This document shows, one piece after another, positions 24,283 to 37,581 of a stretch of 64,000 nucleotides of DNA. Source of the stretch: Neocallimastix lanati (nom. inval.) (Eukaryota > Neocallimastigomycota > Neocallimastigomycetes > Neocallimastigales > Neocallimastigaceae); contig JACVTC010000053.1 of assembly GCA_016946835.1 (NCBI GenBank), positions 149,001 through 213,000 of the forward strand. The letters are read 5' to 3'. Made by a program: the position numbers and the translations under genes. How positions within the stretch are numbered: the first letter of the stretch is position 1; the number at the start of each line of letters is the position of its first letter. The notes below the pieces were generated by a model. The model was not told the origin of the DNA. It saw only the letters and a list, made by a program, of their open reading frames with translations, and ran no database searches.

Positions 24283-24950
24283 ATGGAAAAAAGAAAAAAA
24301 AAATTGAAAAAAATGAAACAAATAGAGGAAAAGAACATATTATCATTAATAAAAAATATAAATATAATTTTTCAAAAGTGAAGAAGGATAATTCAAAAGT
24401 ATATAGATGTACTGAATATAAAACAATCAAATAAATGTAAATATTTCATTATTTTAAAAGAAAAAAAAATTTTTTAATTATCAAATTATAAATACAAGAA
24501 CTTATATTAAAAAATTGAATTATATTTATTCTATTTCTTTTCCTCTATTAAATAGCAAGAACGAACAAATTTTGAAATATTATTATATGAAATAATAATA
24601 ATATCAAGAAAATATTATAACAATATTGAAATTGTACAAAAACTTTTCATTGTGATTTTATAATAGGGATGTCTAACGATGCAGAAAAAGTTTTTCCTAA
24701 ATAAATAATAAATATCGAGCTTTTCACTATAAAAATGTATTAGAGAACAAAAATAAACAATGTTTTAATAAAGTTGAAAATAATGAGGATTTAAGATTTA
24801 TTATAAGTATATTTTGAACTTTCCTTTTATAAATCCTAAATATAAATATCATATTTAACAAAATTAAAAGTGAGTACCAATGAACAAAATTATATTATTA
24901 AATCGTTTAAAAATATTAAAATATATCTTTAAAATTAAAGAACATAAAAT
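24283..24950 (+). pseudogene. Degraded FLYWCH-like zinc-finger fragment, copy 1
   Basis: Matches 60370-61060 closely. Broken frames read a Lys-rich start (MEKRK), then FSKVKKDNSKVYRC, TEYK and CKYF-like text: a Cys-x(n)-Cys pattern following a Tyr, as in FLYWCH fingers, often found with MULE-type transposases. Frameshifts (one within the second Cys region, by comparison with copy 2) and stops follow. The family call is tentative; the duplication itself is clear. Confidence 0.4.
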
Positions 24951-25430
24951 ATTTTTAAAATAATAATAAAATATTTTATGTTATTTAATTTTAAACTAAA
25001 AATATTATACTATGTAATTAAATAAAATATTAAATATTATTAATATTATATAATATTATTAATATTATAAAATATTTTTAAATTATTATATTATTTAATA
25101 TAAATTTAAGTTACCTTTACATAAATGTTTTATCTAAGTACGCTTAAAAAATAATATTATTTTGAAATTTAATTTCCTAAAACATATCAAACAATAATAA
25201 TTTTATTCTAAAATATAATTTTATTAATTGTAAATAAAATATCTTAAAAAACTTTTTTATTTTAAAAATTAATAATTGTAAAATATTTAATTTACTATAA
25301 ATGGAAATAAACAAATAAATAAATATTAAATAAATAAATAATTCGATAAATAAATAAATATACTTAATTTTCCTTTTTTAATAAACAATATATTATTTTT
25401 TTTATAGTTATATGAATATATTTTACCATT

Positions 25431-25467
<37 letters not shown>

Positions 25468-25892
25468 CAATATAAATTAATAATGCTCAATAATTAGAAA
25501 TTTTTTAATTGGGTTATAACATATTATTTATTGGTCTATATTTTTATGTATATCTTATCTTTATAATTTTTTATTTTTATTTTATTATTATTTAAATTTT
25601 TTTTTTTTTTTTTTTTTTTTAACTATTATTTTATATATTCAAAAGATTGTTAATTTCATTCTAATGAATACTTTAAATGTAATTATTTCTTATTTTAAAT
25701 ATTAAATTTTTAAATTTTTTTCTTGTAATTTTTTCTATTATTTTTATATAGTATTTTAATCTATGATTATTTATATTTATGTATTATTAATTTTATTTTA
25801 TTTTAAATTTTTATTTATTTAATTTTAAATTGAAAAATTATATATGTTATATAAATATAAATATATATATTTTTAAAAATTTTAATTTTTAT
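24951..25892 (-). other. 3' flank of gene D, duplicated at gene E
   Basis: AT-rich DNA collinear with 61061-61973. Shared features include the TAATTTCCTAAAACATATCA block, AAATA repeats, a poly-T run and the AAAAGATTGTTAATTTCATT block at about 25638. No gene. Confidence 0.6.
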
Positions 25893-28800
25893 TTATTCTT
25901 TTTGACAACGGGATGAAATAATACCACACCATTGATTAAATTCATATCCCCAAGATCCATCTGAGTCAGTTTCATAGATTTTACATCCTTTACAACATGG
26001 ATATCCTAAAATTTCTGACCAGCATTCACCTGAATGATCTTGATTTGAAGAATCTTCAAACTTGGTTAAACCACACCATTCATTCTTGGTGAAATCATAA
26101 CTCCATTCACCATATTCATCCTCAGCATAAACAGTCGTAAGTTCAGATGAACAACATGGATATCCCAAGAATTCTGATAAACATTTAAATGTGACTGTTG
26201 TTTGTGTTATTGGTGGTAACGTTCCAGTTGGCTCATTTAATTGCGAATTAGTAGTATGAAGAATGGAATTAGTAGTTGGAAGAACTGAAATAGTAGTAGG
26301 AAGAATGGTGTCTTCAATTGAAGTAGTAATTTCAGGGTTAGTAAAATCTAACGCTGTAGAAGTAATGGTTTCATCAATATTAGAATCAAATATTGATGTA
26401 GAAGTAGGAAGAATTATATCTTCAATTAAAGTAGTAGTAGCTTCTATATTAATTAAATCAAATGTTGATGTTGGAATTAAAAATGAAGAAGTTTCAGTTT
26501 CTATAGGATATAACGATTCAATTTCAGTTATTGTTAAATTCATATTCATATTTTCATCAAGATACATAGGATCACATTCTATACTGTATTCTTTACAAAT
26601 ATATCTATATCTTAAAAGAATAAATTGTTTCAATCCAATTAATGATTCTTCAAATTCAGTTGAGGCTTCCCATTGTTCCATAGTATAAAATCTATTATCA
26701 TTTTTATTCAATCTACCAGGATATTCTCCATTATCATTGAGTGTTTTATCTAATTGAACATAAGGTCTAATAAATGATTTAATTTCATCAATTCTTGGGA
26801 ATAATGTAGCAGGATTAAAAACTTTAATTACAATTTCTTTTAATATTTCTTTAAAATGTTCAATATTATTAGAAATTAATTTATTTACAATACTAATACG
26901 TGAAAAGTTTTTGAAATCATAATTTATGCATTCACTAAATTGATAATAATATGAACACAAATCAAGATCAAAATCATGAATTAAATAAATCCATTTATTA
27001 TTTATAGGATTCTTATAAACATAATAATTATGTTGACTTTTAATATGATCCCATGAAGATGATAAATATTCTATTGCAATTTCTTTATAGAATTGATCAA
27101 GATCAAAAATGGATTCAACTTCAACTGAAGATTTAGCTTTTGTCATTGCTTTTAAAAATTCATAAAGTTCTTGATTATCTGAAGCTTCTTTGTTTTCATT
27201 TTCAAAACCATTTTTTGTATCATATAATAGATCACAGTACTCACATTTATATAAATTTGTAGTATCTTTTTCTCCATAAACATATTCAATCCAAGATTCT
27301 TTATAAGCATCTGTCAAAATATATAATCCCATAAACTCATCATTAATATAGAGGATAATATAATTTGCTGAAATTGATGGTAAATCTAATTTATTATGAA
27401 TATCACACATTAATTTTGTTCTCATATAAGATGGTTCTGAAGCATCACTACGAAGTTTAAATTGACGACGTCCAAATAATTCTTTTCCACCTCTAATTTT
27501 TAAATTAAATCCAGGTTTTGAATAAGAACGAGAATTTTGACCTCCTAATGAAAAAGTTATTTTATTAAATGATAATTCTTGACTATAATTATTATTATTA
27601 TTTTTTAATTTTTAGAAATATTTTTATAATAATAAATTATGAAATTAGTAAAATTATTTGAATAAAAAATTTAATATAAATATATTATAATACAAAATTT
27701 TATTAGTTATTCAATATTAGTATAAATTTAAAAAAAAAGTAAAATTAATATATAATTTTTTCATACTACTATTATTATTGAAATAAAAATTAAACAATAA
27801 TATTAACATTAATTAAAATAATAATAAAATTTTATGAAACTGTAATATTAATATTATATATATATATAATTACTTGTTAATTTGAACAGTCAATGTACCA
27901 TTTTTAGTTTTAAATTCGTAGTTCTTATAATTATTATATGTATTAAAATTAATATCAGTAATATTATTATTATCTATACTGTTATAATCATGATAATATA
28001 TATTATCATAATCACCAGTATTATCATTATTGTTAGTACTATTAACATGATTATTGTATTTATCATAATTAAAAACATATTCATTATTTTCATTCAAGGA
28101 AACATAATCATCCCCAAATATTTTTAAAATACCTGAAAAATAACTATAATCATGATTATCAATATTTATATCATCTAATTTTGAAAGAGTATTAAGAACC
28201 TTAACTAGATTTAAATATTCGTTATTATTGAATATATCAAATAAAAAATATTCAAAATTATTATCATATTTCGTTTCCAAATTGTTATATTCATCTTCAG
28301 AGATTAAATAGTTTCTAAAATCAATATTTGGATGTCCATTTTCTTGAATTGGTAATTCCGGTAATATTTCAGTGAAATTATATCCAGGAAATATTTCTAT
28401 AAAATTTTGTTCATTTATAGTTTCAATTATTTGTTTAATAAATTTAATATGTGGTTGTAAAAAGGTGAAATTTCCATTATCATCAATCATAGTACTAGAT
28501 TTAAATTCATCTAAATTATACCAAAAATCAGATTCAGTATTAATTAAAGAATCATCCAATCTAGAAAGAACATAAAAAACTTTAACTAAATTTAAACTTT
28601 TATTATTATTGAAAATGTTAAATATAATTTCATCGTCATCTTGAAACATAGATTCCAATTTTTCAATTTCTTCATTAGAAATTATATAAATTTTGTAATC
28701 AATATTTGGATGACCATTTTCTTGAATTGGTAATTCCGGTAATAATTCAGTAAAATTATATCCTGGAAATATTTTTATAAAATTTTGTTCATTTATGGAA

Positions 28801-29952
28801 TTTATAATTTCTATAATATTTCGAATATAATCTTCTTTTATATAGGTAAAATTTCCATTATCATCCATCATTACTTGAGATTTAAATTCATATAATTTAT
28901 TTTTTAATAAATCATTATCTGTAAATTCAACATTCGAAGTAGAAAGGAAATATAAAACTTTATTTATATTTAAATATTTATTTGTATTATAAATATTAAA
29001 AATTAATTCCGAATCATCTTCAAAAGTTAGTTTTAAATTTTCATATTCTTCAGTAGGGAGTATATAATTTCTGAAATCAATATTTGGATGACCATCTTCT
29101 TTAATTGGTAATTCAGGAAATAATTCAGAAAAATTAATTTCAGGAAAAGTTTCTTTAAAATTTAAATTATTTATATATGAAATCTCTGTTTTAATTTCTT
29201 TAATATATTTTTTTTTTATAAAGGTGAAATTATCATCCTTATCTATCATTAAATGATTTTCAAAATTATCTATAACTTCCAATAAATCATCGTTCATTAA
29301 ATAAGACCTATATTGTGAAAGAACATGAAATACTTTAATTAAATTTATATTTTTATTTTCATTTAATATTTTAAATAAAATTTCAAGATTTCCGAAATTC
29401 ATTTGCTCAATATTTTTGTAATCCTCAGAAGAAATCATAAAATCATTTTCGTTAAGATTTAAATAACCATTTTCATTGATAGCTAATTCTGGAAATAATT
29501 CTGAAAGATCTTTTTTTTGAAATAAATCATTAAAGTTTTGTTGATTTAATAAATGTATTATTTGTTTTATATGGTAATTAATATATTTAAAAGAAATACA
29601 TCCATTTGAAATTCTCTTTAAACTAATAAATTCATTTTCTGGTAATGTTATTCTGAATGTAGGAACTTCATTATCCATTATTTCAAACAATTCCGCACGT
29701 TGACCTTTTGAAATAAAAGATATATCACCTAAAGCCAAATAAACTAATTATAAAATTAAAAAAAAAAAAAAAAAAAAATTGTATAAAATTAAATTTTAAT
29801 AAATAAATAAAATTAGTATATTAATAAAATAAAATTTAAAATTGACATGATTAAGTTAATTATTAATTCATAAAATGAATTATTAAAAAAAAAAAAAAAT
29901 TATTACCACTACTAAAAAGAATAAATAAAAAACTTAATTTTATTTTAATCAT
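25893..29952 (-). CDS. CotH gene D: secreted CotH-kinase-like protein with four repeats and two dockerins
   Basis: Exons 29907-29952, 27874-29743 and 25893-27582 with GT..AG introns of 163 and 291 nt; in frame, 1201 residues. Signal peptide begins [15 protein letters not shown]. Exon 2 starts with [12 protein letters not shown] and contains four repeats, the first most divergent, the others carrying [18 protein letters not shown] or close variants, then an Asn/Tyr-rich tail ([10 protein letters not shown]). Exon 3 has the CotH core with HDFDLD, the Ser/Thr linker and two GYPCC/WCG dockerins at the C-terminus. D is the closest relative of pseudogene C in its 5' half and of E downstream. Expected to be secreted and bound to the cellulosome through the dockerins; enzymatic role unproven. 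Confidence 0.9.
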
Positions 29953-30362
29953 TGAAATATATGATTAATATTTATATAAAAAAATTATTTGATAATTATA
30001 TATTATTATTATATTTAAAAATATATATTTATAGTTTGAAATTTTTTTTTTTTTTTTAAAAGAAAAAATGAATCAAATTAAGGAATATTTATATAATTTT
30101 TTTTTAATATAATGATTATAAATAATAATAATAAATTTAATAAATTTATTATAACGTTTAATAATTATATTTATAATAATAATAAAAAAATTAAAACTTA
30201 AATAAATAATTAAATCATTATTGTTATATGTAAATTTTTAAATTCATATAATAAAATTAATATTAAAAACAAATAAAATAAAATTTTTTATGCAAAAAAA
30301 AAAAAGAAAATTCATTTTTTCTATTTTTGAAAATATAAATTAATAGAATATTGACATAAATA
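29953..30362 (-). promoter_or_regulatory. Proximal upstream region of gene D, cut by G1
   Basis: Collinear with 22562-22950 upstream of C. The G1 element interrupts it about 410 bp from the ATG, pushing the distal block (AACGGTAT) to 41819. The insertion therefore may alter expression of D. Confidence 0.6.
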
Positions 30363-30914
30363 TGATATACAACTCAAAAGTTCGATGTACTTTTGTTGGG
30401 ATTTATTTATTAAATTTATTAATTTATTATTTATTTATTTATTTAATTTTATATAAAAACTACATATATTTAAAAAAGACTATTTAACAACTTTCTTATT
30501 CTTTTAATTACAAACTAACTTAACATAATATAACTTTTAAACAACAACGACGACTACACGACTAGCCCATCTCTTAATTCAGAGAAATGCTTTATTTTTA
30601 TGTTATTTAGTTATAATTAACTATTTAATTAATTGTTCTTGTGATTAGAATAAACTATTAATAATTATTATTTAAGGAAATATTTAATAACTATATAAAT
30701 ATAAATATAAAATAATAAGAATATAATTAAAACATTGATTTATGCTATAAAATTTATTATTAATTATAAATATAATTAATATATAGAAATCAAGCCATAT
30801 ATTGAAATTGTTGTAAAATCATTAGATTTAAATTTGATTTATGACATTAATTTATGTTTGAATAATAAAACTAATTTTATATTAATTAAGGTTTGAATAT
30901 TTCATTTTATATCA
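30363..30914 (-). repeat. G1 3' LTR
   Basis: 552-bp LTR, TGATAT..ATATCA on either strand. Followed in plus coordinates by the polypurine tract (minus reading AAGGTGGGACGAA) at 30915-30928. Confidence 0.92.
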
Positions 30915-30937
30915 TTCGTCCCACCTTAAGATACAAC

Positions 30938-31275
30938 TGTTAGAAATAAAGTTTAATATATGAATATTATTTTTGTTATTAAACAAAATAACATATATAA
31001 ATTTTATGTATAAATATTATAAATTATTAAGATATCAACTATTATATAAATTGTAATATGGCGCATGTATGACGTACATAAAACATTTATGTAATAACAC
31101 ATAAAATATAATTGTGACATAATTAAAATTTATGTAGTAAAAATATATATAAAAAAGAATATTAAAAATAATTATTAAAAAGTAGTTAACTATAATTATA
31201 AATAAATAAATAAAATTATTAATAAAATAATAAATAAAATTTGAAATTACGAAATTTGAAGTGTGAATTCTAATA
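30938..31275 (+). repeat. C1 5' LTR
   Basis: 338 bp, matching 37240-37577 with no difference seen on reading. Confidence 0.93.
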
Positions 31276-31298
31276 GATTAAGAGTCTCATTTTGAGCT
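31276..31298 (+). other. C1 primer-binding site, tRNA-Lys 5' half complement
   Basis: GATTAAGAGTCTCAT directly after the LTR; its reverse complement ATGAGACTCTTAATC fits the anticodon arm of tRNA-Lys(CUU). Same site as in T1. Confidence 0.7.
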
Positions 31299-31398
31299 TT
31301 AAAAATATTTTACAATATATTCAAAATAACAAAATTAGTATATTTAATTATTTTTTAAGAATTACAAGTTTTAATTATTTTTGAAATTTCAATTTAAA

Positions 31399-32481
31399 AT
31401 GTCAAACTTCAAAATTGATAAGTTCATAACAAACAACTCAAATGGCACATTCAAGAAGTTGGAAGTTGATTGTGACTACTATGAAGTTTGGGCAATTAAG
31501 ATGAAACTATTATTTATCATAAATGGTCTTGAGGAATGCATTGAGAAAGATATGCTACCTAAGATTAATAAAACTGATTCCGAGTACGAGGAAGGACTGA
31601 TTAAGGTAATTGGAACCAGTGATAAATATTACAAAAAGAAAATAACAAAAGACATGATTAAAGAAGACTGTAAAGCAAAATGGCTTATCAGTGAGAATAT
31701 ATCTGATGAATTACTTATGAAGGTTGGCTTCGAGGAAAAGTCTTCTTATGATATTTGGAATAATATTAAAATTAGTTTTAAGAAAAGTAATAATGCATTA
31801 AAGACCGAAATAAAAAATGAATTAGATGAAATGAAATACGATAGAAATGAAGATTTCAACTTATTTCTTTCAAATATGATAAATAAATTCAATAAGTTAA
31901 GGGAATTGAATGCGGAACCATCCTCAGATGAAAAATTTGATTATTTATGGTCTGCTTTACCTGATGATATTCAATCTAAATCAAATATGATGGAATATCA
32001 AGATGACTGGGATAAGTGCTGCTCCCATATGATAAAGTCCGTACCAAGATTAAAACAATTGAAAGATAAAGAAATCAAGAAAACACAGGGTATGGCTCTA
32101 TACAGCTATAATAAAAATAATAACTTTAAAAAATATAATAGTTTCAACAGAACAAATAATGTTATTTGTTATAAATGTAATAAAAGAGGACATATCGCAA
32201 AATATTGTCCTGAAAAACAAATAACAAGGAAAAGTAAAGGCAAATATATAAATAAAAATGAACATCAATCCCCTAATCACAACAAAAGATACAACAAAAG
32301 AAGAAGATATCAAGCTAATAATGCAGAAGATAAGGGATATGATGACTCTTATTCAGAGGCATTTACAGCTGATTACAATAATAATGAGGAGAATCAAAAT
32401 AACTTAGCTATAGTATTGAATAATAGCAAAGGTAAACAAAGGGATCAAAAATTCAACAAAAACAAACATATAAATTTTTAG
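31399..32481 (+). CDS. gag: C1 gag (Copia-type nucleocapsid polyprotein)
   Basis: 360 residues from the ATG at 31399 (MSNFKIDKF). The early part reads YYEVWAIKMKLLF and the middle resembles the Copia gag domain of the DUF4219/UBN2 kind. A CCHC zinc knuckle, CYKCNKRGHIAKYC, lies at about residues 258-271 and would bind the element RNA. Ends at TAG 32479-32481, with the slippery heptamer AAATTTT just before it. Forms virus-like particles with pol products in the cytoplasm (family knowledge). The upstream in-frame TTG at 31381 is not needed. Confidence 0.9.
   Translation: MSNFKIDKFITNNSNGTFKKLEVDCDYYEVWAIKMKLLFIINGLEECIEKDMLPKINKTDSEYEEGLIKVIGTSDKYYKKKITKDMIKEDCKAKWLISENISDELLMKVGFEEKSSYDIWNNIKISFKKSNNALKTEIKNELDEMKYDRNEDFNLFLSNMINKFNKLRELNAEPSSDEKFDYLWSALPDDIQSKSNMMEYQDDWDKCCSHMIKSVPRLKQLKDKEIKKTQGMALYSYNKNNNFKKYNSFNRTNNVICYKCNKRGHIAKYCPEKQITRKSKGKYINKNEHQSPNHNKRYNKRRRYQANNAEDKGYDDSYSEAFTADYNNNEENQNNLAIVLNNSKGKQRDQKFNKNKHINF
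32472..32478 (+). other. C1 -1 frameshift heptamer
   Basis: A AAT TTT in the gag frame (X XXY YYZ), immediately before the gag TAG. After a -1 shift reading continues TTA GAT AAG into the pol frame, which lies -1 to gag and is open from here. Confidence 0.6.
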
Positions 32482-35303
32482 ATAAGCAAGGTATATTGCA
32501 ACACAGTTATCAATACTATACTGTTGACAATATACAAAATAACATAGATGAAGATTTCAATAACAATAGCGTACAATGTTGGACACTGGATTCTGGTGCA
32601 TCGTATCATATGACAAATGATGTAAACATACTTACTAACGTCAAAAGGATATATAGATTAATTTACTTTGCTACGGGGGAATACGTCATAGCGAAATCTA
32701 TTGGACAATACATTGGATACGTTAACAATACAAAAATCAAACTTAATAATGTTTTATATATTCCAGAATTCAAAAGAAATCTCATCTCAATTGATCAACT
32801 TATAAATAAAAATTATAAAATAATTTTTTATAAATGCAATAATAAAAATTGTGTTACATTGTATAATAAAGTAAAGAAGAAAATTTGTACAATATTTTCA
32901 AATGATTCTAAAACATACAAATTATATACAACATTAAAAAATTTAAATTTTAATAAAAAATCTATTGTTTGCTATAATTTAGAGAATGCATCAAATAATA
33001 ATCTTGAATTATGGCACAGAAGACTGGGTCATTTTAATATTGACCTTATTAAAGAGAAACTAAAGGATATACCCATTAAACAAAAGTGTCCTATTTGCTC
33101 AAGAGCAAAACTTAAAAATTTTCAATATCCTAGGTCTGAAAATAAAACTAAAGGCACCTTTGAATTAATTCACATGGATCTTGTGAGTTCATCAGAACCA
33201 TCTATATATGGTAACAAATATTTTCTCTCCATTTTAGATGATTATTCTCGTTATGGATGGGTTATATTCCTAAAATCAAAGGCGGATACCTTTGATGCTT
33301 TTATTATATGGTATAAAAGAATAAAAAATATATTTGATAAAACTATAAAATATATTAAAACGGATAATGGACTTGAATTCGCGAATTCAAAATTTAGAGA
33401 ATTTTTAAATAACGAAGGTATTGTTCATCAACTTACAGTACCTTATAATCCACAACAAAACGGAAGGGTTGAAAGGCTTAATGGAACTGTTATTAGTAAT
33501 GCTAGTGCCATGCTGGAAGATGCCAAATTAAGTCGTAGATTTTGGGAAGATGCTGTCTCCACAGCAAATTATATACATAATAATATACCTCACAAAGGAA
33601 ACAACAAAAAAGTCCCCTTTGAAGTATTATTTGATAAAAAGGTAAATTACAATAAATTTAAAGTTTTTGGTTGTAAATGTTTTTATTACGTTCCAAAACA
33701 ATTTAGAAAGAAATTTTATAACTCTACCTTTCCAGGCATATTTATTGGATATGATAATTTAAATCCAACTGCATACAAAATATATGATTACAATAACAAT
33801 AAAGTTATATTATCTCGTGCAGTGGAATTCTTTGAGGATATTCCTGGAAATGTTGGAAATCCTAATACTATTCCAGATATTGTTAATTTTACAATTTTTT
33901 CTGAAGATAATAATAAAGATGATATTCAAGAAATTTTTAAAGATTTTAATTATAACAATCAAAGTGATTTAAATAATAATATAAATTTAAATAATAATTT
34001 TAACCAAAATAATTTAATTAAAAATTTTAATCAAGATAACCTTAATCATAATAATTTAAATAATAATTTAAATTTTATTAATAATAATTTAAATGGTCAA
34101 TTAAATTTTAATATAAAAGAAAATAATATAAACGAAAAATTAAATTCACAAAACATAAATGCTCCATTGAATAATTTAAATCCGAACATTTATAATAATT
34201 ATTTTCAAAATGAAAATTATAATAATTTTTCTAATGAAAATAATGATCATTTAAATAATAAAAATAATTTTAATAATTTAAATAATAATAATAATTCAAT
34301 AAATAAAAATGATTTAAATATTAATTTGGATATATTAAATAAATTATCAAATAATTCAAATGTAAATAAATCTTCAAATTCAAATTTAATTGAAGAAAAT
34401 AACGATACTTATTCAAAGGATATTTCAAATAAACAGAAAGGGAAGGAAATTGCTAACACTAGTGAAGAAAATTTACAAAATGTAATTTCATTTGAAAACG
34501 AGGAATTGAAACATACTCAGAATTCAAACAATTCGAATGATGTAAACAAAAAATCAAATTTTATAAATGTAAACAAAAAACCAAATTTAATTCAACATAA
34601 TAATTTTATTAATAACTCGTTTAAAAGTAATGTTTATTCAGATAAGCAATTAAGTGAACGCGTAAGTAATACTGTAAGTAATAATGATACTATAAAACAA
34701 ATTGATAAACGCGTAAGTAATAACACGAATAATATTGATAATGTAAATTCTAATGAAATAAACATGTTAAATAATAATGAAAACAAAATTAATGTAAATG
34801 ATAATATAAATACAAATTTAAGTAATATAAATGACCCAACCAATTTAATTGCGAAAGAAATAAGTAATGATATTAATAATTATAATAATGTTAATAAAAG
34901 ATATAATTTAAGAAGTAATGTAAACAAAAGGTTAGATAATAAATTAAAAAATAATAATTCAAATTCAAAAGAAAAGAAAATTAAAACTAAGGATTCGAAT
35001 AAACACAAAAATAATTCTAAATTCATTAATGAAGATAAACACTCAAACAATTCAAATTTAAAAAATAAAATTAAGAATAATTCTTTGGAAAGGAAAAAAG
35101 TTAAGGAATCCGTGATTTCAAATGAAAATAAACAAATTAATTCTAATTTTAAAAATAAAAATTCAATTGAAGATAAACAAGTTAATTCTACTAATTTAAA
35201 TAATTCCAAAGGCAAATTTACAAAAATGAATTCAGATAATTTCAATGACAATTCAAATTCAAATTCAAATTCAAATTTAAATAATTTAAATGACAGTAAA
35301 TTA

Positions 35304-35366
<63 letters not shown>

Positions 35367-37193
35367 TCCTTAAGAGTGAATAGGAAAAGAAAATCTAAAA
35401 GAAATAATACTGAAGTTCGAAAGAAATATAAAACTTTTAACATAGAAGATATATTAGATGACAATGATACATCAATTAGTGAATCACCTTTTAGCGAATC
35501 CAGTATTATTGAGTACAAAAGAAAACTTAGAAAAAGAAAATTTAATCGTATCAATAAATCTAATATAGGTAATTATGAAAGTAAAAAATATAAATCTTTT
35601 AATATAGATGAAATCATGGAAAATAATGCATTCATGGCTGTCGATATGAAGAAAGAATCTGACGAACCAAATTCTTATCAGGAAATTTTCTTTCGAAAGG
35701 ATAAAGATGAGTGGATTACAGCAATTAATAATGAATTAAATAATATGAAAAAAATGAATGTTTATACGCCTATTAAGAAACTTCCTAAAGGTGTCAACGT
35801 TATTTCTACTCGTTGGGTATTTAAAAACAAACACGATGCTAATGGTAGAGTATATAAGAAAAAGGCAAGATTAGTGGCACGTGGTTTTACTCAACAATAT
35901 GGAATAGATTATAAAGAAACATTCGCACCCACTTTAAAACAAGATACAATTAGGATCATTACTTCTATAGCTGCAAAGAATAATTATAACATACATCAAT
36001 TAGATATTAAGGCAGCTTATTTAAATGCAAAATTAAATGAAGACATATATATGGAACTACCAGAAGGTGACGACTATCAAGGAATGAAATATTGCAAGTT
36101 AAACAAAGCTTTATATGGTCTTAAACAAGCAGGACGTATGTGGAATGACACTCTAAATGAAGCTCTAATTGACATGAATTTTAATAGACTATTAAGTGAA
36201 CCTTGTCTGTATGTTAAAAGGAATACATATAATAAAATTATTTGCCTTCTAGGTGTATATGTAGATGATATTCTCATCACAGGTGAAAATAAAGAAATTT
36301 TAAAAGTTAAAAGATTATTAAAAGATAAATTTGATATAACTGATACAGGTTATGTTGATTTTATAGTAGGTATAAAATTTGTGAAATGTAAAGATGGATA
36401 TTTAATTCATCAAAAGAGATATTTGAATGATATATTTAAAAAATTCAATATAAACAAATTAAAACCATGCTCAAATATGATTCCAATTAATAATAAAAAA
36501 TTAAAAGAAAAACCATTCAACCCAACAAAATATAGACAAGCCGTTGGTAATCTATTATATCTTGCCATATGTACAAGGCCAGATATCTTATTTTCGGTAA
36601 GTAAAGCATCACGTAAAAACCAAAATCCAAATTATGAGGATTGGTTTAATGTCTTAAAAATATTTAGGTATTTAAAATACACACCAAATTATGGAATTAA
36701 ATTTAGTAAAAATGATAATTATAATTTTGAGATCTACGTAGATGCGGATTTAGGTGGTGATCCCGATACTAGAAAATCTACCACTGGATACGTGATGACA
36801 ATAAACTCAGGACCCGTTAGTTGGTATTCTAAATTACAAAATACTGTAGCAGTCTCTACAGCAGAAAGTGAATATTACGGGATACATGAGTGCGCACGTC
36901 AATGTTTATGGTATAAAAATTTATTTAAAGAACTAAATATAAATATAAATAATATAACAATTAATTCGGATAATAAAGCTGCAATTTATAATTGTGAAAA
37001 CGAAACTATAAATCTTAAGTCAAAGCATATTGATTTAAAATATCACAAAATTAGAGAACTAGTTCGAGAAGGTAAAATAAAATTAAATTATATTAAATCA
37101 GAACATAATATAGCTGATGGTTTTACCAAATATCTTAATTCTACTCTAATGAGTAAATTTAGAAATAACATTCTTTCTAGCTTTAGTAATTAA
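32478..37193 (+). CDS. pol: C1 pol (protease, integrase, RT, RNase H)
   Basis: About 1570 codons, entered by -1 frameshift from gag; no ATG is needed. Protease motif CWTLDSGASYHMTND near residue 28-42 (numbering from 32496). Integrase zinc finger WHRRLGHFN..CPICSRAK, then catalytic Asp in HMDLVSS, Asp in IKTDNGLEF and Glu in NGRVERLNG. Residues about 468-1042 are a very Asn-rich, low-complexity insert, with an AAT tract coding for a run of over 20 Asn. RT starts with KDEWITAINNEL and has the YVDDILI catalytic motif near 1253. RNase H has YVDADLGGDPDTRKST near 1413. All catalytic residues I looked for are present, so the element may be active. Confidence 0.93.
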
Positions 37194-37239
37194 AAATAAT
37201 AAATTTTTTTATTTAAAGAATATTAAACTTTAGGGGGAA

Positions 37240-37577
37240 TGTTAGAAATAAAGTTTAATATATGAATATTATTTTTGTTATTAAACAAAATAACATATAT
37301 AAATTTTATGTATAAATATTATAAATTATTAAGATATCAACTATTATATAAATTGTAATATGGCGCATGTATGACGTACATAAAACATTTATGTAATAAC
37401 ACATAAAATATAATTGTGACATAATTAAAATTTATGTAGTAAAAATATATATAAAAAAGAATATTAAAAATAATTATTAAAAAGTAGTTAACTATAATTA
37501 TAAATAAATAAATAAAATTATTAATAAAATAATAAATAAAATTTGAAATTACGAAATTTGAAGTGTGAATTCTAATA
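37240..37577 (+). repeat. C1 3' LTR
   Basis: 338 bp, no difference from 30938-31275 seen. Its right end abuts ACAAC, which overlaps the stop codon of the G1 pol ORF. Confidence 0.93.
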
Positions 37578-37581
37578 ACAA

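Larger units (their letters stand above)
30938..37577 (+). mobile_element. C1: complete Copia-type LTR retrotransposon nested in G1
   Basis: LTRs of 338 bp at 30938-31275 and 37240-37577 appear identical. The 5-bp duplication ACAAC (30933-30937 and 37578-37582) flanks it. The PBS begins at 31276 and the polypurine tract TAGGGGGAA lies at 37231-37239. Domain order protease, integrase, RT, RNase H defines Copia. Both gag and pol frames are open. The LTR termini are TGTTAG and CTAATA rather than a perfect TG..CA. Confidence 0.95.

Noticed and set aside
34880-35554. Minus-strand open frame rich in Leu within C1 pol
   Set aside because: Reverse reading of the Asn-rich insert; the AAT tract reads as poly-Leu on the other strand.
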